From Neolecta irregularis DAH-3 (Eukaryota; Ascomycota; Neolectomycetes; Neolectales; Neolectaceae): a DNA stretch of 17,307 nt. Below are positions 16,535 to 17,307 of this stretch, piece by piece; positions within the stretch are counted from its first letter, which is position 1; each line of letters begins with the position of its first letter. A model generated the notes under the pieces. That model was given only the letters and a program-made list of their open reading frames with translations, made no database searches and was not told the DNA's origin. Made by a program: the position numbers and the translations under genes. The stretch covers positions 1-17,307 of the forward strand of contig LXFE01000238.1 in NCBI GenBank assembly GCA_001929475.1. The letters are read 5' to 3'.

Positions 16535-17307
16535 ATATGATCAGCTTTTTGGGAGTTTGGTTGATTGGTTCTGTGGACCAGGTTCCTTATCATAGTCATT
16601 TTTTGGTTGATTATATGTATGGGCATATGCACTCTCAACTCGATTCATGAGAGAGATTTAACATAGATATTATTTGCGCTCTTTTTGATAATACCTGTGC
16701 ATTGTCAATTACTTTGAAAGTACCATCATATTCCCTCTCTTAAAGATCCCTGTCGCACATCTGTTTACCAATGGCATAAAATTCGAAGCTCGTCTCAAAG
16801 ATCGGATAAGAAAGCTAGATGCTTCAGGGATTCTTATCAAAGGATTTGTCCACAAAATGGTGCCGTTTCACCAAAATATTTGAGATTTCGGTGAGCGTTG
16901 GGACTCTGTTTTCTTGTCCGTTTAAAATCCACTGGTGTCGTTTAATTTAGGTTAATACTCCGTGGTGATTTTAATAATAAAAAATATCTACTGAAGATGT
17001 TTCGCAAATATTTTCTATTTTTGTCAGATATTTGCACTTGCGTGTCATTGGAGGGTATAAATATTTTGTCTATTGATAGACGGACGAGTTTCAATTCAGT
17101 TCAGGAATCAGGAAATTGGAATATGCTAAACAACCCATTCCTCAGATATTCTATGGAAAAGGAATTCGGGAATCGACACCATGGACACTGTAAGGGTATA
17201 CCCGGATATTACCCGGGATGTACCCATACCAACACAGTAGGGGCGGATAAAGATATAAGGGACATTAGATAGAAATGTATATAAAGGCTGCGCTCACATA
17301 TCTTAGT
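16535..17307. other. Right-end intergenic region
   Basis: No convincing gene. A plus-strand frame from an ATG at 16997 to 17272 (91 codons) has no recognisable domain or clear signal peptide. Near the edge lie the palindrome GGGTATACCC (17194-17203), CCCGGG (17212-17217) and more TACCC copies. A TATA box follows, so a gene may begin just outside the window. Confidence 0.45.
17278..17285 (+). promoter_or_regulatory. TATA box near the right edge
   Basis: TATATAAA followed by GG, 22 bases before the window ends. It is a good fungal core-promoter TATA and could drive a plus-strand gene beyond the edge; nothing downstream is visible to confirm it. Confidence 0.35.

Noticed and set aside
16997-17272. 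A 91-codon plus-strand frame near the right end
   Set aside because: Weak N-terminal hydrophobicity, no domain, and it runs through palindromic motifs next to a TATA box, as expected of intergenic DNA.
1-17307. CRISPR arrays, operons or prokaryotic defence systems
   Set aside because: The repeats present are contiguous tandem arrays without spacers, and the genes are spliced eukaryotic genes with individual promoters.

Overview
The window looks like nuclear DNA from a filamentous ascomycete (Pezizomycotina). The evidence is spliced genes with GT...AG introns, typical fungal housekeeping proteins, small secreted proteins and degraded repeats. Some protein features recall Leotiomycetes, but I cannot place it more finely without a search. 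From about 750 to the right edge the DNA is AT-rich. The first ~750 bases are strikingly GC-rich and could be a foreign or misjoined segment.

Layout, left to right. 1-750: GC-rich DNA with the N-terminal part of a kelch-repeat protein running off the left edge (minus strand) and an 18-bp minisatellite. 1026-1318: a 93-bp tandem repeat in otherwise unexplained sequence. 1880-2696 (+): pantetheine-phosphate adenylyltransferase (CAB4 type). 3113-3307 (+): a short secreted, probably Kex2-processed peptide precursor. 3623-5048 (-): a TUG/Ubx4-type UBX protein with one apparent frameshift. 5049-6844: no recognisable gene, with a 92-bp palindrome flanked by TTAA. 6845-7996 (-): COX10. 8039-9060 (+): JIP5/WDR55, divergent from COX10 with only 42 bp between start codons. 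9118-10591 (-): prenylcysteine oxidase with an AT-AG intron and one frameshift. 11568-13017 (-): DPH2. 13198-13759 (+): a Dpb3/CHRAC-type histone-fold protein, divergent from DPH2. 13947-14210: possible solo LTR. 14432-14949 (-): a small secreted cysteine protein. 15404-16534 (+): glutaminyl-peptide cyclotransferase. The right end is intergenic.

The genes are unlinked housekeeping functions: CoA synthesis, p97/Cdc48 adaptor, heme A synthesis, ribosome biogenesis, prenylcysteine catabolism, diphthamide synthesis, chromatin/replication and N-terminal pyroglutamate formation. Two small secreted proteins lie among them. They do not form an operon or an obvious gene cluster, and I see no clearly new multi-gene system.

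The most unusual general trait is the introns. I could place 22 by frame and homology, all 26-49 nt long and mostly 33-43, well below the usual filamentous-ascomycete size. Two have non-GT donors (one GC-AG, one AT-AG). Two conserved genes each need a single-base correction to read through, so either the assembly carries indel errors or those genes are decaying. All functional calls come from reading motifs by eye; no database search was run.
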